From Hyphomonas sp. TMED17 (GTDB taxonomy: Bacteria > Pseudomonadota > Alphaproteobacteria > Caulobacterales > Hyphomonadaceae), in NCBI GenBank assembly GCA_002172915.1, contig NHBW01000006.1, positions 283,572-347,571 of the forward strand: a DNA stretch of 64,000 nt, read 5' to 3'. Below are positions 20,485 to 30,967 of the stretch, in pieces (the stretch's first letter is position 1; the number at the start of each line of letters is the position of its first letter). The translations under genes and the position numbers were made by a program. The notes beneath the pieces were generated by a model. It saw nothing but the letters and a program-made list of their open reading frames with translations, was not told the origin of the DNA and made no database searches.

Positions 20485-21234
20485 GGACGCGCCGTCAATG
20501 ATCAAATTAACCCCGTTCGTGTAGGCTGATAAAGGACTGGCCAGAAAGACCGCTGCGTTTGCAATTTCCTGCGGTGTTGCGCATCGGCCTGTCGGGTTCC
20601 GGGATAGGGCCTGCTTGTAGAATTCCGGCATATTATTTTCGACCATATGCCAGACCCCGCCCTCGAAATAGACCATGCCCGGCGAGACCGTATTCACACG
20701 TATGCCGCGGCTGGCATGCTGTCTGGCAAGGCCTTTCGCCATATGGATAAGGCTTGCCTTAATTGGCCCATATGAACTCGCGCGGTCGGCATATGCGGCT
20801 GAAATTGACGTGATAATGATAAAGGCTGCATCACCTATGCTGTCAGCCGCCGCTGCGAGCAGCGGTTCCGACGCCTCCCAGGCATTTACCGCGGCAAGCA
20901 CATCCAGCTCGAAATTCTGTTTCCATGAATCCGGATTATGCCCTTGCGCCATGGCACCGGCATTGGAAACCACGATATCGACCCCGCCTAGCTGGGTACC
21001 GGCTTCGCCGATCCATGCTTTCAGACGGTCGCCATCCGTCACATCGACAACGCCACCAAAGGCTTGCACTCCAAGGCCTTTTAGGTGGGCAACAGCCTCG
21101 TCAACTTGGTCCGGCTTGCGCGCACAAATCGCTACACTAACCCCTTCTCCCGCCAGCGTCTCCGCTATCGAACGCCCAATACCGCGTGTTCCTCCCAGAA
21201 CAATTGCCTTTTTTCCTTGCAGCTTCATATCCAT
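20464..21234 (-). CDS. short-chain dehydrogenase/reductase
   Basis: This 256-residue classical SDR has the cofactor loop GGTRGIGRSIA (with Arg after Thr), NAGAMAQG, a catalytic Ser in ITSISAAYADR, and YGPIKASL giving Tyr and Lys. The C-terminal ASPLSAYTNGVNLIIDGASS resembles 3-oxoacyl reductase-like SDRs. CARKPDQVD after beta-2 suggests NADP preference. The 3' end overlaps the esterase gene on the other strand by 21 bases. The substrate is unknown. Confidence 0.9.
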   Translation of the reverse strand: MDMKLQGKKAIVLGGTRGIGRSIAETLAGEGVSVAICARKPDQVDEAVAHLKGLGVQAFGGVVDVTDGDRLKAWIGEAGTQLGGVDIVVSNAGAMAQGHNPDSWKQNFELDVLAAVNAWEASEPLLAAAADSIGDAAFIIITSISAAYADRASSYGPIKASLIHMAKGLARQHASRGIRVNTVSPGMVYFEGGVWHMVENNMPEFYKQALSRNPTGRCATPQEIANAAVFLASPLSAYTNGVNLIIDGASSNRVNF

Positions 21235-21326
21235 TGCCGATAACCTCCCTTGCGATTTCGTCTTTGAACCGGCTCTTACATCCGTATCGAGGACCTTGCC
21301 GGATCACTGACAGATCGCTGGATAGA

Positions 21327-22673
21327 TTAATTCAGGCCAACCGCCATCAAAGCATCTTTCTGGGATTGCGCTAGGCGTTCCGCTGAGAAACCCTCAAGAC
21401 TTTCTTCAAAAAGAGCGTGGAAATTCAGCTCGGCCCCAAGCCGGAGATAAGCCGCACCAAGCCCGATAGCCGCCCGGTCCATGAAAACAAACTCCCGCGG
21501 GATCGTAACTGGCCCCTTCTGCTTTAGCAGGCGACGCACTTCAAACGCTTCCTTGCGGCCATAATCGCCCGCGCTAACCCCGTCGGCCACAGTTCTCACA
21601 CGGTCCTCCAGTAGCGGACCATAAATGAAACGGGCCCAGATATTTAGAATTTCGACAAGTTCGCGGTTAAGCCCCTTGAAGCCCCACTTTTTGTAAGCCT
21701 CGTAAGAGGCATCAAAATCATCATGCAGCATAGCGCGATACAAATCGACGACGCCGACGACAAATGCCGGCGGGAATATCCGAACACAACCGAAATCAAG
21801 CAAATTCAAGCCGGCCCCGGCATCCGTCAGCTGATAATTCCCCAAATGCGGATCACCATGAATGACAGCATAACGATTCATCGGCAGCCACCATGTCCAA
21901 AAGAGGTTTCTTGCAATTTTATTTCTAGTCTCTTGCGGCGCCTGTTCGAAGGCCGACAGCGACTGCCCATCGTGCCAGCTCATCGTCAGCAATCGGTCCG
22001 TACATAAATCGGCCTGGGGTTGAGGCACTGTGACAAAATCATAGGGTTCAAGAATATGGGCATAAAGCGCCATATGCTTGGCCTCGCGCGCATAATCCAA
22101 TTCTTCCCGTAAACGTTCGGTTATCTCGTCAATCATCTCGCCCGGATCGACGGATCCATCGATCCTACGGAACAGGCCCAACAGCACGCGCAGCTGACTA
22201 ACGTCACTTTCAACCGCGCTCGCCATATCAGGATATTGCAGCTTACAAGCCACCTGACGCCCGTCATGTAATGTCGCCTTATGGACTTGTCCAAGAGACG
22301 CCGCATGGGCCGCCTCTTTCTCGAACATTGAAAACCGGCCGAGCCAGTCGCTTCCCAATTCAGCCCGCATCCGGCGCCGCACAAATGGCCAGCCCATAGC
22401 TGGCGCATGCGATTGCAGCTGCGATAATTGTTCGGCATATTCCTTCGGCAGAAAGTCAGGAATGGTCGAGACCATTTGCGCGATTTTCATCAAAGGTCCC
22501 TTTGACTTCCCGAGCGCCGCTGTCAGTGCCTGTGCGATCCGCTCATCGCCCTTGTCTCCCCCCCACAAGGCGTTTGCAGCGAAACTTAGGCCTGCACCCG
22601 ACAGATTGGCCCCGACTTTGGCTGTCCGGCCAAGCCGAGCTGCAAGGCGATTACGTTCGGGATCATCCACCAT
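21327..22673 (-). CDS. ABC1/AarF (UbiB-like) family atypical kinase
   Basis: This 448-residue protein of the ABC1/ADCK family has ASLGQVHKATLHDGRQVACKLQYP (VAIK-like lysine), an EELDYAREAKHM segment, the catalytic loop VIHGDPHLGNYQ and the metal-binding LLDFGCVR. The N-terminal motif that is KxGQ in most members reads KIAQ here. Unlike UbiB it lacks a C-terminal pair of membrane helices, so it is probably a soluble paralogue of the coenzyme-Q-linked kinase. Its role may relate to ubiquinone or lipid metabolism. It diverges from the helicase gene across 191 bases. Confidence 0.88.
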   Translation of the reverse strand: MVDDPERNRLAARLGRTAKVGANLSGAGLSFAANALWGGDKGDERIAQALTAALGKSKGPLMKIAQMVSTIPDFLPKEYAEQLSQLQSHAPAMGWPFVRRRMRAELGSDWLGRFSMFEKEAAHAASLGQVHKATLHDGRQVACKLQYPDMASAVESDVSQLRVLLGLFRRIDGSVDPGEMIDEITERLREELDYAREAKHMALYAHILEPYDFVTVPQPQADLCTDRLLTMSWHDGQSLSAFEQAPQETRNKIARNLFWTWWLPMNRYAVIHGDPHLGNYQLTDAGAGLNLLDFGCVRIFPPAFVVGVVDLYRAMLHDDFDASYEAYKKWGFKGLNRELVEILNIWARFIYGPLLEDRVRTVADGVSAGDYGRKEAFEVRRLLKQKGPVTIPREFVFMDRAAIGLGAAYLRLGAELNFHALFEESLEGFSAERLAQSQKDALMAVGLN

Positions 22674-22829
22674 TATTATCTCCGGCCTGTCTTGACTGCT
22701 CTTGAGATATAGGTTGGCTGGAACGAAAAGCGATAATCAGCAGCTCATCTGCGACAGCTCATCGCGATACATCACACACTTTGATTTTTGCAGAATTCAA
22801 GCAGCGGCGATTAGGCCTGTCCGAACCCC

Positions 22830-22858
22830 TGCACAATCGTGATTAGGTCAATTATACT
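22830..22858 (+). promoter_or_regulatory. candidate promoter giving a leaderless helicase mRNA
   Basis: TGCACA (22830-22835) and TATACT (22853-22858) are 17 bases apart. A transcript would start about seven bases after the -10 element, at or next to the helicase ATG at 22865. No Shine-Dalgarno is visible in that gap, which fits leaderless translation. Confidence 0.4.
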
Positions 22859-22864
22859 GAGCCG

Positions 22865-25195
22865 ATGTCAGATCCGAATCAATCACGCCGTATCAGCGAA
22901 ATGGCTGCGCCACGGGCGCCACGGGCCGCCGGCCAAACCGCCGTTCCAATGACTGGTCTTAATCCGGAACAATGCGAGGCAATCGAAACCACAGAAGGGC
23001 CCTTGCTTGTGCTAGCTGGCGCCGGGACCGGAAAAACCCAGGTGCTGACCACCCGGCTGGCAAATATTATTGCATCCGGTCGGGCTTATCCAAGCCAGAC
23101 CCTGACAGTAACATTCACCAATAAGGCCGCGCGTGAAATGCGCGAGCGGGCGCTTGAACTAATTGGTCCTGACGGCGAAGGCCTGCGTTGGCTCGGCACA
23201 TTCCATTCTATTTCTGCGCAAATACTGCGCCGCCATGCTGAACTAGTCGGATTGAAACCGTCATTCACTATTCTCGATACAGATGACCAGATCCGGCTCT
23301 GCAAACAAATCATTGAAGCCGAAAACATCGATCCCAAACGCTGGACCCCACGCCATCTCGCCGCACTTATCGATGGCTGGAAAAACCGGGCGCTAAGCCC
23401 TGACAAAGTCCCGACGGAAGACGCCCACAATTTCGCCGATGGTAAGGCGATCAGCTGTTACACACTCTATCAGGCACGCCTGAAAATATTAAATGCCTGC
23501 GATTTTGGTGATCTGTTGCTGCATACAATCACCATCTTTCAGAATAATACCGATGTTCTCGCCGATTTTCATCGCAAGTTCCGATACATACTGGTTGACG
23601 AGTATCAAGATACCAATGTCGCACAGTATTTATGGCTCCGCCTGCTTGCCAAAGGCACAGGAAACATTTGTTGTGTCGGGGATGATGATCAGTCGATCTA
23701 TGGTTGGCGGGGCGCGGAAGTTGATAATATTCTGCGCTTCGAAAGTGATTTTCCGGGCGCGAAAGTCATCCGGCTGGAACGGAATTATCGTTCGACAGAA
23801 CCAATCCTCGCGGCGGCCTCCTCGGTTATATCCTATAATCGAAGCCGGCTTGGCAAAACCCTGTTCGTCGGCGGCGACTGGGCCGGAGATCCGGATGCCG
23901 AAAAAGTAAAGGTACGAGGCCTGTGGGATGGCGACGCCGAAGCCCGCATGGTTTGCGATGATATTGAGGCCTGGGCGGCAAAGGGGCGGTCCTATGCTGA
24001 ATGCGCCATACTCGTCAGAGCGTCCTGGCAAATGCGCCAATTCGAAGAACGGCTGATCATGCTGGGCATCCCCTATCAGGTCATCGGTGGTCCAAGGTTT
24101 TTCGAACGTGCCGAAATTCGCGATGCGATGGCTTATTTGAGGCTTATCCGCTCGACTGATGATGATCTCGCCTTTGAGCGCGTTGTGAACCAGCCAAAGC
24201 GGGGCGTCGGCGCGACAACGCTCCAGAAACTCCAGCAATATGCACGTGACGATGGCCGGTCGCTGTTCACGCTGGTGCCGATGATACTGCAAACAGATGA
24301 AGTCAAAGGACCCGCCAAACGCGGCCTGACACGCTTTATCGACCAGATCAATCACTGGCGCAGCCAATACGCCAACGGGCTAGGGCACGTCGAACTGGTC
24401 CAGACAATTCTTGATGAGTCCGGCTATACTGATCTTCTGCAGAAGGATCGCAGCCCACAAGCCCAGACCCGGCTCGATAATCTCAAGGAACTCGTCAATG
24501 CAATCGACGAATTCGACAGTCTGGAAGGCTTCCTGAGCCATGTCGAACTGGTCATGGATGTCTCGACACAATCTGTCGGCGAGGAAGTTCAAATCCTGAC
24601 GCTGCATGGCGCCAAAGGGCTCGAATGGCCACTGGTCTTTCTGCCGGGCTGGGAAGAGGAAGTCTTCCCCTCCCGCCGCTCGCTTGATGAAAGCGGGAAA
24701 AAAGGTCTCGAGGAAGAAAGGCGGCTGGCCTATGTCGGCTTGACCCGGGCCCGCGAGGCGGCCCGGATTTCATTCGTTGCCAATCGCCAGATTTTTGGCC
24801 GCTGGCAATCGGTTTTACCAAGCCGTTTCATTGATGAGCTGCCGCCCGAACATGTCGATGCCCAGTCTGACACCGGTTATAATTCGGTCATCGATCAAGA
24901 TAATGGCTTTCAAGGTGATATCGAAGACCTCGGCGCTCGCTCGGACTATTCATCGCCCGGATGGCGACGGCTCAAAGAAAATGCCAGCCAGCCGGTTTCA
25001 AGCCCGATTCTGGAAGGCAAGGCCGTTCTACTGGCTGCAGAAACCGGGCATTCCGGTTTCAAGCTTGGCCAGCGGGTTTTCCATCAGAAATTCGGCTATG
25101 GCAAAGTTGTGGATGCAAACGGCACCAAACTCTCGGTGGCGTTTGAAAAAGCCGGTATCAAGAAAGTCATCTCGACTTTCATCAAACCCGTCTAG
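22865..25195 (+). CDS. UvrD/PcrA-type superfamily 1 DNA helicase
   Basis: This 776-residue 3'-5' helicase acts in excision and mismatch repair and in clearing recombinase filaments. All SF1A motifs are visible: Q-motif LNPEQCEAIE, Walker A LAGAGTGKTQ, TFTNKAAREMRER, GTFHSISAQILR, Walker B ILVDEYQDTN, VGDDDQSIYGWRGAE, LERNYRST, LTLHGAKGLEWP and RRLAYVGLTRA. The C-terminal domain (FHQKFGYGKVVDANG) is the PcrA/UvrD Tudor-like RNA-polymerase-binding tail. The N-terminus is about 25 residues longer than usual, and internal Met codons exist. It converges on dnaJ with a three-base gap. Confidence 0.94.
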   Translation: MSDPNQSRRISEMAAPRAPRAAGQTAVPMTGLNPEQCEAIETTEGPLLVLAGAGTGKTQVLTTRLANIIASGRAYPSQTLTVTFTNKAAREMRERALELIGPDGEGLRWLGTFHSISAQILRRHAELVGLKPSFTILDTDDQIRLCKQIIEAENIDPKRWTPRHLAALIDGWKNRALSPDKVPTEDAHNFADGKAISCYTLYQARLKILNACDFGDLLLHTITIFQNNTDVLADFHRKFRYILVDEYQDTNVAQYLWLRLLAKGTGNICCVGDDDQSIYGWRGAEVDNILRFESDFPGAKVIRLERNYRSTEPILAAASSVISYNRSRLGKTLFVGGDWAGDPDAEKVKVRGLWDGDAEARMVCDDIEAWAAKGRSYAECAILVRASWQMRQFEERLIMLGIPYQVIGGPRFFERAEIRDAMAYLRLIRSTDDDLAFERVVNQPKRGVGATTLQKLQQYARDDGRSLFTLVPMILQTDEVKGPAKRGLTRFIDQINHWRSQYANGLGHVELVQTILDESGYTDLLQKDRSPQAQTRLDNLKELVNAIDEFDSLEGFLSHVELVMDVSTQSVGEEVQILTLHGAKGLEWPLVFLPGWEEEVFPSRRSLDESGKKGLEEERRLAYVGLTRAREAARISFVANRQIFGRWQSVLPSRFIDELPPEHVDAQSDTGYNSVIDQDNGFQGDIEDLGARSDYSSPGWRRLKENASQPVSSPILEGKAVLLAAETGHSGFKLGQRVFHQKFGYGKVVDANGTKLSVAFEKAGIKKVISTFIKPV

Positions 25196-25198
25196 CGA

Positions 25199-26356
25199 TC
25201 AGGAGCTGGTGGTCTCGTCACCGCCATTAATACCGTCCCAGAATTTCTTGACACGCCCCATAAAACCGGCGCTTTCAGGATTGCAATCAGCGGCCGAGCA
25301 CGCGCCGAATTCTTCCAGTAACTGTTTCTGATGGGCCGACAGGTTGCGCGGCGTCTCAACGAAAATTTCGATGTACAGATCGCCGTATTGCGGCGCCCCG
25401 CGAAGCGACGGCATCCCTTTACCGCGCAAACGCAGCTTCCGGCCGGTCTGAGCTCCCTCGGGGATCGCAACCCGCGCCCGGCTGCCGTTAATAGTCGGAA
25501 CCTCGACATCCCCGCCCAGCGCCGCCGTGACCATTGAGACGGGCGTGCGACAATACAAGTTCGGACGATCGCGTTCAAACAAATCGTGTTCGAGAACTTC
25601 AACGAAAATATACAAATCACCGCGCGGCCCGCCGCGTGCACCCGCTTCGCCTTCGCCAGACAGGCGAATGCGCATGCCGGACTCGACACCAGCTGGTATT
25701 TTTACCGACAATGCCCGGTCCTGCTGAACTTGTCCCGCACCGCGGCAAACCTTGCACGGCTTGGCAATCACAGTGCCGCGCCCTGAACATCGCGCACAGG
25801 TCCGCTCCATCGTAAAGAAACCTTGGCGGGCATGGACCCGACCAGACCCCTGACAGGTCGGACAGGTTTCGGGTGTCGTGCCCGGTTCGGCGCCGGACCC
25901 GTCGCAGGCATCACAGTCGACCACGGTGGGGACATTGATTTTCGCGTCTTTGCCGGCAAACGCTTCCTCAAGCGACACGTCCATATCATAACGTAAATCG
26001 GCGCCACGCTGAGGTCCATTCGACTGGCGGCCACCAAACGGGCTTGATCCGCCGAAGACCTGACTAAAAATATCCTGAAAGATATCGCCGGGATCACCGT
26101 TAAACGGGCTACCGCCCCCCCCGCCACCGCCTTCGAAGGCGGCATGACCGAACCGGTCATAGGCCGCCTTCTTCTCTGGATCAGACAGGACCGCGTAAGC
26201 TTCGCCGACTTCCTTGAACTTGGCTTCCGCCTCGGTATTTCCGGCATTCTGGTCCGGATGGTACTTCATCGCCAGTTTCCGGTAAGCGCTTTTCAAAGCC
26301 TTACCGTCGCAATCCTTGGCGACCCCAAGAACATCGTAATAGTCGCGTTTACTCAT
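25199..26356 (-). CDS. dnaJ: molecular chaperone DnaJ (Hsp40)
   Basis: DnaJ delivers unfolded substrates to DnaK and stimulates its ATPase. The 385-residue type I protein has a J domain with YHPDQN (the HPD triad), a Gly/Phe-rich linker near 75-115, and four CXXCXGXG zinc modules: [24 protein letters not shown] and CKVCRGAG. A substrate-binding C-terminal domain follows. dnaK is not adjacent, which is unusual since the two are often paired. The gene lies 80 bases downstream of gltB on the same strand and may be partly co-transcribed or have its own promoter in that gap. Confidence 0.97.
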   Translation of the reverse strand: MSKRDYYDVLGVAKDCDGKALKSAYRKLAMKYHPDQNAGNTEAEAKFKEVGEAYAVLSDPEKKAAYDRFGHAAFEGGGGGGGSPFNGDPGDIFQDIFSQVFGGSSPFGGRQSNGPQRGADLRYDMDVSLEEAFAGKDAKINVPTVVDCDACDGSGAEPGTTPETCPTCQGSGRVHARQGFFTMERTCARCSGRGTVIAKPCKVCRGAGQVQQDRALSVKIPAGVESGMRIRLSGEGEAGARGGPRGDLYIFVEVLEHDLFERDRPNLYCRTPVSMVTAALGGDVEVPTINGSRARVAIPEGAQTGRKLRLRGKGMPSLRGAPQYGDLYIEIFVETPRNLSAHQKQLLEEFGACSAADCNPESAGFMGRVKKFWDGINGGDETTSS

Positions 26357-26436
26357 ACTTTACCTTGCCGGTAGATTTTTCGGGCTTCGATAGCAAGTGG
26401 GGCGTTCTAGCCAACGTTGCAAGGGTCAACGACTGA

Positions 26437-29400
26437 CTAGACTGCCTTTTTACCTTCGGCATCACTGAACACGCGCGCTGCAATCTCCTTCGGCACAACC
26501 ATTAGCGTCTGCGCTAGCGTCTCCTGCCAGCTATCAAGCAAGGCTTCGGCTCGTGCACTCGACGTTCGGACCTGATGCTCGATGAGCAATTCACGGAAAG
26601 GTTCGGCATGACGCACATCCAGGTCAATCAGGCGGTACCAGTCGATAGCATCAGGATTGGCAACACCATCAAACCTTTGCTCGGGATCCCAAATGAAAGT
26701 TGTTCCCCCGGTCATTCCAGCACCGAAATTATCACCTATCGGACCGAGAATAGCGATCCTGCCGCCGGTCATATACTCGCAGCCATTCGCGCCGCAGCCC
26801 TCAATGACCGCATTCGCACCCGAGTTACGAACACCGAAGCGAACCCCGGCTCGACCGGCAGCGAATAGCTTACCGGAGGTTGCGCCATAAAGACAGGTAT
26901 TCCCGATAATCGTATTGTCACCGGCATTGTAGGAAGCGTGGCTCGGTGGCTTCAACTGGATCGTCGCGCCTGACAATCCTTTTCCGACATAGTCATTGGC
27001 GTCGCCAACCACATCCAGCAAGAGACCCTGCACACTGAAAGCACCGAGTGATTGTCCGGCACTGCCATTCAGGCGAACGTGCAAGCGGCCTTCCGGAAGT
27101 TCCGACTGACCGAATTTCCGGACAATACTAGAGCTTGAGCGCGCACCAATCGAACGCAATACATTATGCACTTCATATTGAAGTTGCATTTTTTCGCCCC
27201 GTTCGAAGAACGGCTCGCCGTCACGCAATATCTGCGCATCAAGCGTATCAGGCACCTCCTCGCGGTGGTTCGGGCGATATACATTCATTTTCTCGGTATC
27301 GACCTGAACAAGTAGCGGATTGAGATCAAGATCGTCGAGATGCGATGCCCCTCGCGAAACCTGCGCCAGCAAATCTGTCCGGCCGATTGCTTCGTCCAGA
27401 GATGTCAGTCCGATGCTCGCCAGAACACGCCGGATATCCTCGGCAATAAAGCTCATCAGATTGACCACTTTATCGGCATTGCCGGTAAATTTCTGACGCA
27501 GCGACTCATCCTGAGTACAAACCCCGACAGGGCATGTATTCGAATGACACTGACGGACCATGATACAGCCCATCGCGATCAATGAGGCGGTTCCAATACC
27601 ATATTCTTCGGCTCCGAGCATTGCAGCGATCACGATGTCGCGACCGGTGCGCAGACCACCATCGGTTCGCAATGTCACTTTATCGCGAAGATTGTTCAAA
27701 CTCAGAACCTGATGGGCCTCGGCCAGTCCTATTTCCCATGGGAGACCGGCATATTTAATGCTGGTTTGCGGACTCGCGCCGGTCCCGCCAACACCACCGG
27801 CGATTAGAATGATATCCGCCTTTGCCTTGGCCACCCCGGCCGCCACTGTTCCAACACCAGACTGGGCCACCAGTTTCACACAGACCCGGACATCCGGATT
27901 GATCTGTTTGAGATCATAGATCAGCTGCGCCAGATCCTCGATCGAATAAATATCGTGATGAGGCGGTGGACTGATCAAGGTAACACCCGGCGTCGAATGC
28001 CGGTTCTTGGCAATGAACTCGGTGACTTTGAATCCGGGTAGCTGCCCGCCTTCACCGGGTTTCGCACCCTGCGCAATCTTGATTTCCACTTCGCGGCAAT
28101 GATTGAGGTATTCAGCCGTGACACCGAACCGGCCGGACGCAACCTGCTTCACCGCCGAATTCATATTATCGCCATTCGGTAGTGGCTTATAGCGCTCACG
28201 GACCTCGCCACCCTCGCCGGAAACCGACTTCGCGCCGATCCGGTTCATCGCAACATTCAACGTACCATGGGCTTCGGGACTGAGCGCACCAAGCGACATG
28301 CCCGGCGTCACAAAGCGTTTCCGGATTTCGTTTACTGACTGGACACGCTCGATCGGCTCGGCCGGACCAGCGGCCTTAAAATCCATAAGATCCCGCAATT
28401 GTATCGGCTGATCACGGTCGTCAACGGTTTTCCGGTAACGGTCGTACAGTTCATAATCACCGCGATCGCAGGCCGCCTGCAGCGTATGAATGACGTTGCC
28501 ATCGAGCGCATGCGGCTCCGAACGCGCCCGCAACCGATAGAAACCGCCGATTGGAAGCGACACGACAGCCTCGTCAAACGCCTGCTCGTGCCGTTTCATG
28601 GCGTTTTCTTCGAGGCCGGCAAGGCCGATCCCCGAAATCCGGCTGGTCATACCGGGGAAGTAATCCGCGATCAGGGCCCGCGACAGTCCCAGGGCTTCAA
28701 AGTTGTAACCTCCACGATATGACGAGATTACCGAGATGCCCATTTTGGACAGAATTTTAAGCAAGCCGGCCTCGATGGCCTTTTTATAGTTCTGAACGGC
28801 CTGGGTCAGTGATATGTCGCCCAGTAATCCGCGCGCATACCGGTCGGCCAGCGCGTCTTGCGACAGATAGGCGTTGACGCAAGTCGCCCCAACCCCGACC
28901 AAAACGGCAAAATAATGGGTATCAACACACTCGCCGGACCGGGTCGTCAGAGAACAGAACGACCGTAATCCTTCGCCAACCAGATGACTGTGAACGGCGC
29001 CGGTCGCAAGAATCATCGGTATTGCGACATGGTCTAGACCCTGATTTTCATCAGTAAGAACAATATGTTCACGACCGGCCCGGACGGCTTCTTCGGCTTC
29101 ACGACGAATACGTGCCAGAGCCTGCTTCAACGCCGTGCCACTGCCATTGCCATCCTCGGCCGGGAATGTGCAGTCGATTATTTCAACCCCGTCGCCCAGC
29201 AAATCGCGCAGACGATTATACATGCCAGTCGTCAGCACCGGGCTTTCAAGCACATAAACATCCTGCTGGGTTTTGTCAGTTGCCAGGACATTACCAAGAT
29301 TTTTAAACCGGGTTTTGAGACTCATCACCCGGTCTTCACGCAGCGGGTCGACCGGCGGATTTGTAACCTGACTGAAATTCTGCCGGAAGAAATGACTCAA

Positions 29401-30963
29401 TGGCCGGTAATTCTCAGACAGAACCGCGACCGGGCTATCATCGCCCATTGAACCAATGGCTTCTTTGCCATCTTCCGCCATCGGCGCCAGAATCAGCTCC
29501 AGTGTCTCCATCGTAAATCCGGAAACCGTCTGGCGTCGCAGCAGGTCTTCGGTATTAATCTGCTGCGGCTCCGGACCGGACGCCAGCTCAGCATCGAGAT
29601 CACGGACATTTTCAAGCCATTTGTCATAGGGATGCTCGGCTGCGAGTTGATCAATGATCTCCTGCTGCTCGTAGAATTTACCTGTTTCAAGATCGGCCGC
29701 GACCATACCACCGGCTTCGACATGACCGCGCCGGACCACTTCACGCCCGATCAACGGACACATGCCGGTCTCCGACCCGACCGCCAATATGCCGTCAGCG
29801 GTCAGAGCATAACGCAATGGACGTAATCCATTCCGGTCAAGCCCGGCAACGGCCCAGCGGCCATCATATCCGCAGACCGCGGCCGGCCCGTCCCAAGGTT
29901 CCATAACCGAATTGCAGTAGGCGTATAAGGCGCGGTGCTTCTCCGGAATAATCGAAGCCCGTTTCGACCAGGCCTCGGGAATCAATAAAGCCTTTGTCAT
30001 TGGCGCCGTCCGGCCGGCTTTACAGAGTATTTCAAACACCGCATCGAGCGCCCCGGAATCGGACAGGCCCTGCGGAACAACGGGTTTTACATCTTCGACA
30101 TGGTCGCCGAACGAGCCTGAAACCATTTTGATTTCGTGGCTTTTCATCCAGTTCAGATTACCGCGAACCGTGTTTATTTCGCCATTATGGGCCAGCATCC
30201 GGAACGGTTGTGCCAGCGCCCATTGCGGGAAGGTGTTCGTGGAGTAACGCTGATGATAGATCGCAATATTCGAAACGAAACGCTCATCCTTCAGGTCGAG
30301 ATAGAAATTATCAATATCTTCGGCAAGGAACATGCCCTTATAAATCAGGGACTTGTTGCTTAGCGAGCAGACATAGAAGCCGGGGATTCCGGCTTCGCGC
30401 GCCCGTCGCTCAATCCGGCGGCGACAGACATACAAGTCGCGATCGAGCGCGACACTGTCACGACCCAGACCGTCACGAAACATAATCTGTTCTATTTCAG
30501 GTCGCGTATCCTGAGCCTTTTGTCCGATCACCGAAATATCGACAGGCGGCTGCCGCCAACCATATATATAGAAGCCGAAATGCAGGATTTCGGTTTCCAC
30601 AATCGCGCGCGCTGCTTCCTGCTGTCCGAGATCGGTTCGCGGCAAAAAGATCTGGCCGACGCAGATCGGATCATCTGTCGGCGAATGACCGGTACGCGAG
30701 ACCTGCTCGCGGAAAAATTCCTGTGGCACTTCAATACTAATACCGGCGCCGTCACCCGTTTTTCCGTCGGCATCAACCGCACCGCGGTGCCAGACGTTTT
30801 TCAGCGCCTTGATGCCCATTTCGACGATTTCCCGTCGTGGGCCGCCATCAAGCGCGACCACCATACCGACCCCGCAAGCATCGTGTTCGTGAGCGGGATC
30901 ATAAGCGTTGTTGTCGATTAGACGCTGGCGCTGCTCAAGATATTTATCAATTGTGTTCGTCAT
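26437..30963 (-). CDS. gltB: glutamate synthase (NADPH) large subunit
   Basis: This 1508-residue subunit makes two glutamates from glutamine and 2-oxoglutarate. The N-terminal Ntn amidotransferase starts at Cys30 (HDACGVGMV) after a 29-residue propeptide that is normally cleaved. The FMN-binding synthase domain includes GGVGGTGASPQTS and GLRTGRDIVIAAMLGAEE. The [3Fe-4S] cysteines lie in CIMVRQCHSNTCPVGVC. The C-terminal GXGXG beta-helix domain ends near AGVRFGVRNSGANAVIEG. It starts four bases after gltD, so the order is gltD-gltB in a single operon. The tail ends in EGKKAV. Confidence 0.97.
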   Translation of the reverse strand: MTNTIDKYLEQRQRLIDNNAYDPAHEHDACGVGMVVALDGGPRREIVEMGIKALKNVWHRGAVDADGKTGDGAGISIEVPQEFFREQVSRTGHSPTDDPICVGQIFLPRTDLGQQEAARAIVETEILHFGFYIYGWRQPPVDISVIGQKAQDTRPEIEQIMFRDGLGRDSVALDRDLYVCRRRIERRAREAGIPGFYVCSLSNKSLIYKGMFLAEDIDNFYLDLKDERFVSNIAIYHQRYSTNTFPQWALAQPFRMLAHNGEINTVRGNLNWMKSHEIKMVSGSFGDHVEDVKPVVPQGLSDSGALDAVFEILCKAGRTAPMTKALLIPEAWSKRASIIPEKHRALYAYCNSVMEPWDGPAAVCGYDGRWAVAGLDRNGLRPLRYALTADGILAVGSETGMCPLIGREVVRRGHVEAGGMVAADLETGKFYEQQEIIDQLAAEHPYDKWLENVRDLDAELASGPEPQQINTEDLLRRQTVSGFTMETLELILAPMAEDGKEAIGSMGDDSPVAVLSENYRPLSHFFRQNFSQVTNPPVDPLREDRVMSLKTRFKNLGNVLATDKTQQDVYVLESPVLTTGMYNRLRDLLGDGVEIIDCTFPAEDGNGSGTALKQALARIRREAEEAVRAGREHIVLTDENQGLDHVAIPMILATGAVHSHLVGEGLRSFCSLTTRSGECVDTHYFAVLVGVGATCVNAYLSQDALADRYARGLLGDISLTQAVQNYKKAIEAGLLKILSKMGISVISSYRGGYNFEALGLSRALIADYFPGMTSRISGIGLAGLEENAMKRHEQAFDEAVVSLPIGGFYRLRARSEPHALDGNVIHTLQAACDRGDYELYDRYRKTVDDRDQPIQLRDLMDFKAAGPAEPIERVQSVNEIRKRFVTPGMSLGALSPEAHGTLNVAMNRIGAKSVSGEGGEVRERYKPLPNGDNMNSAVKQVASGRFGVTAEYLNHCREVEIKIAQGAKPGEGGQLPGFKVTEFIAKNRHSTPGVTLISPPPHHDIYSIEDLAQLIYDLKQINPDVRVCVKLVAQSGVGTVAAGVAKAKADIILIAGGVGGTGASPQTSIKYAGLPWEIGLAEAHQVLSLNNLRDKVTLRTDGGLRTGRDIVIAAMLGAEEYGIGTASLIAMGCIMVRQCHSNTCPVGVCTQDESLRQKFTGNADKVVNLMSFIAEDIRRVLASIGLTSLDEAIGRTDLLAQVSRGASHLDDLDLNPLLVQVDTEKMNVYRPNHREEVPDTLDAQILRDGEPFFERGEKMQLQYEVHNVLRSIGARSSSSIVRKFGQSELPEGRLHVRLNGSAGQSLGAFSVQGLLLDVVGDANDYVGKGLSGATIQLKPPSHASYNAGDNTIIGNTCLYGATSGKLFAAGRAGVRFGVRNSGANAVIEGCGANGCEYMTGGRIAILGPIGDNFGAGMTGGTTFIWDPEQRFDGVANPDAIDWYRLIDLDVRHAEPFRELLIEHQVRTSSARAEALLDSWQETLAQTLMVVPKEIAARVFSDAEGKKAV

Positions 30964-30967
30964 GACT

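Noticed and set aside
20675..21310. Rightward 211-codon frame
   Set aside because: It is antisense to the SDR gene and extends into the next gap without family similarity.
23630..24367. Leftward 245-codon frame
   Set aside because: It lies inside the helicase gene on the other strand, where high coding bias makes long shadows.
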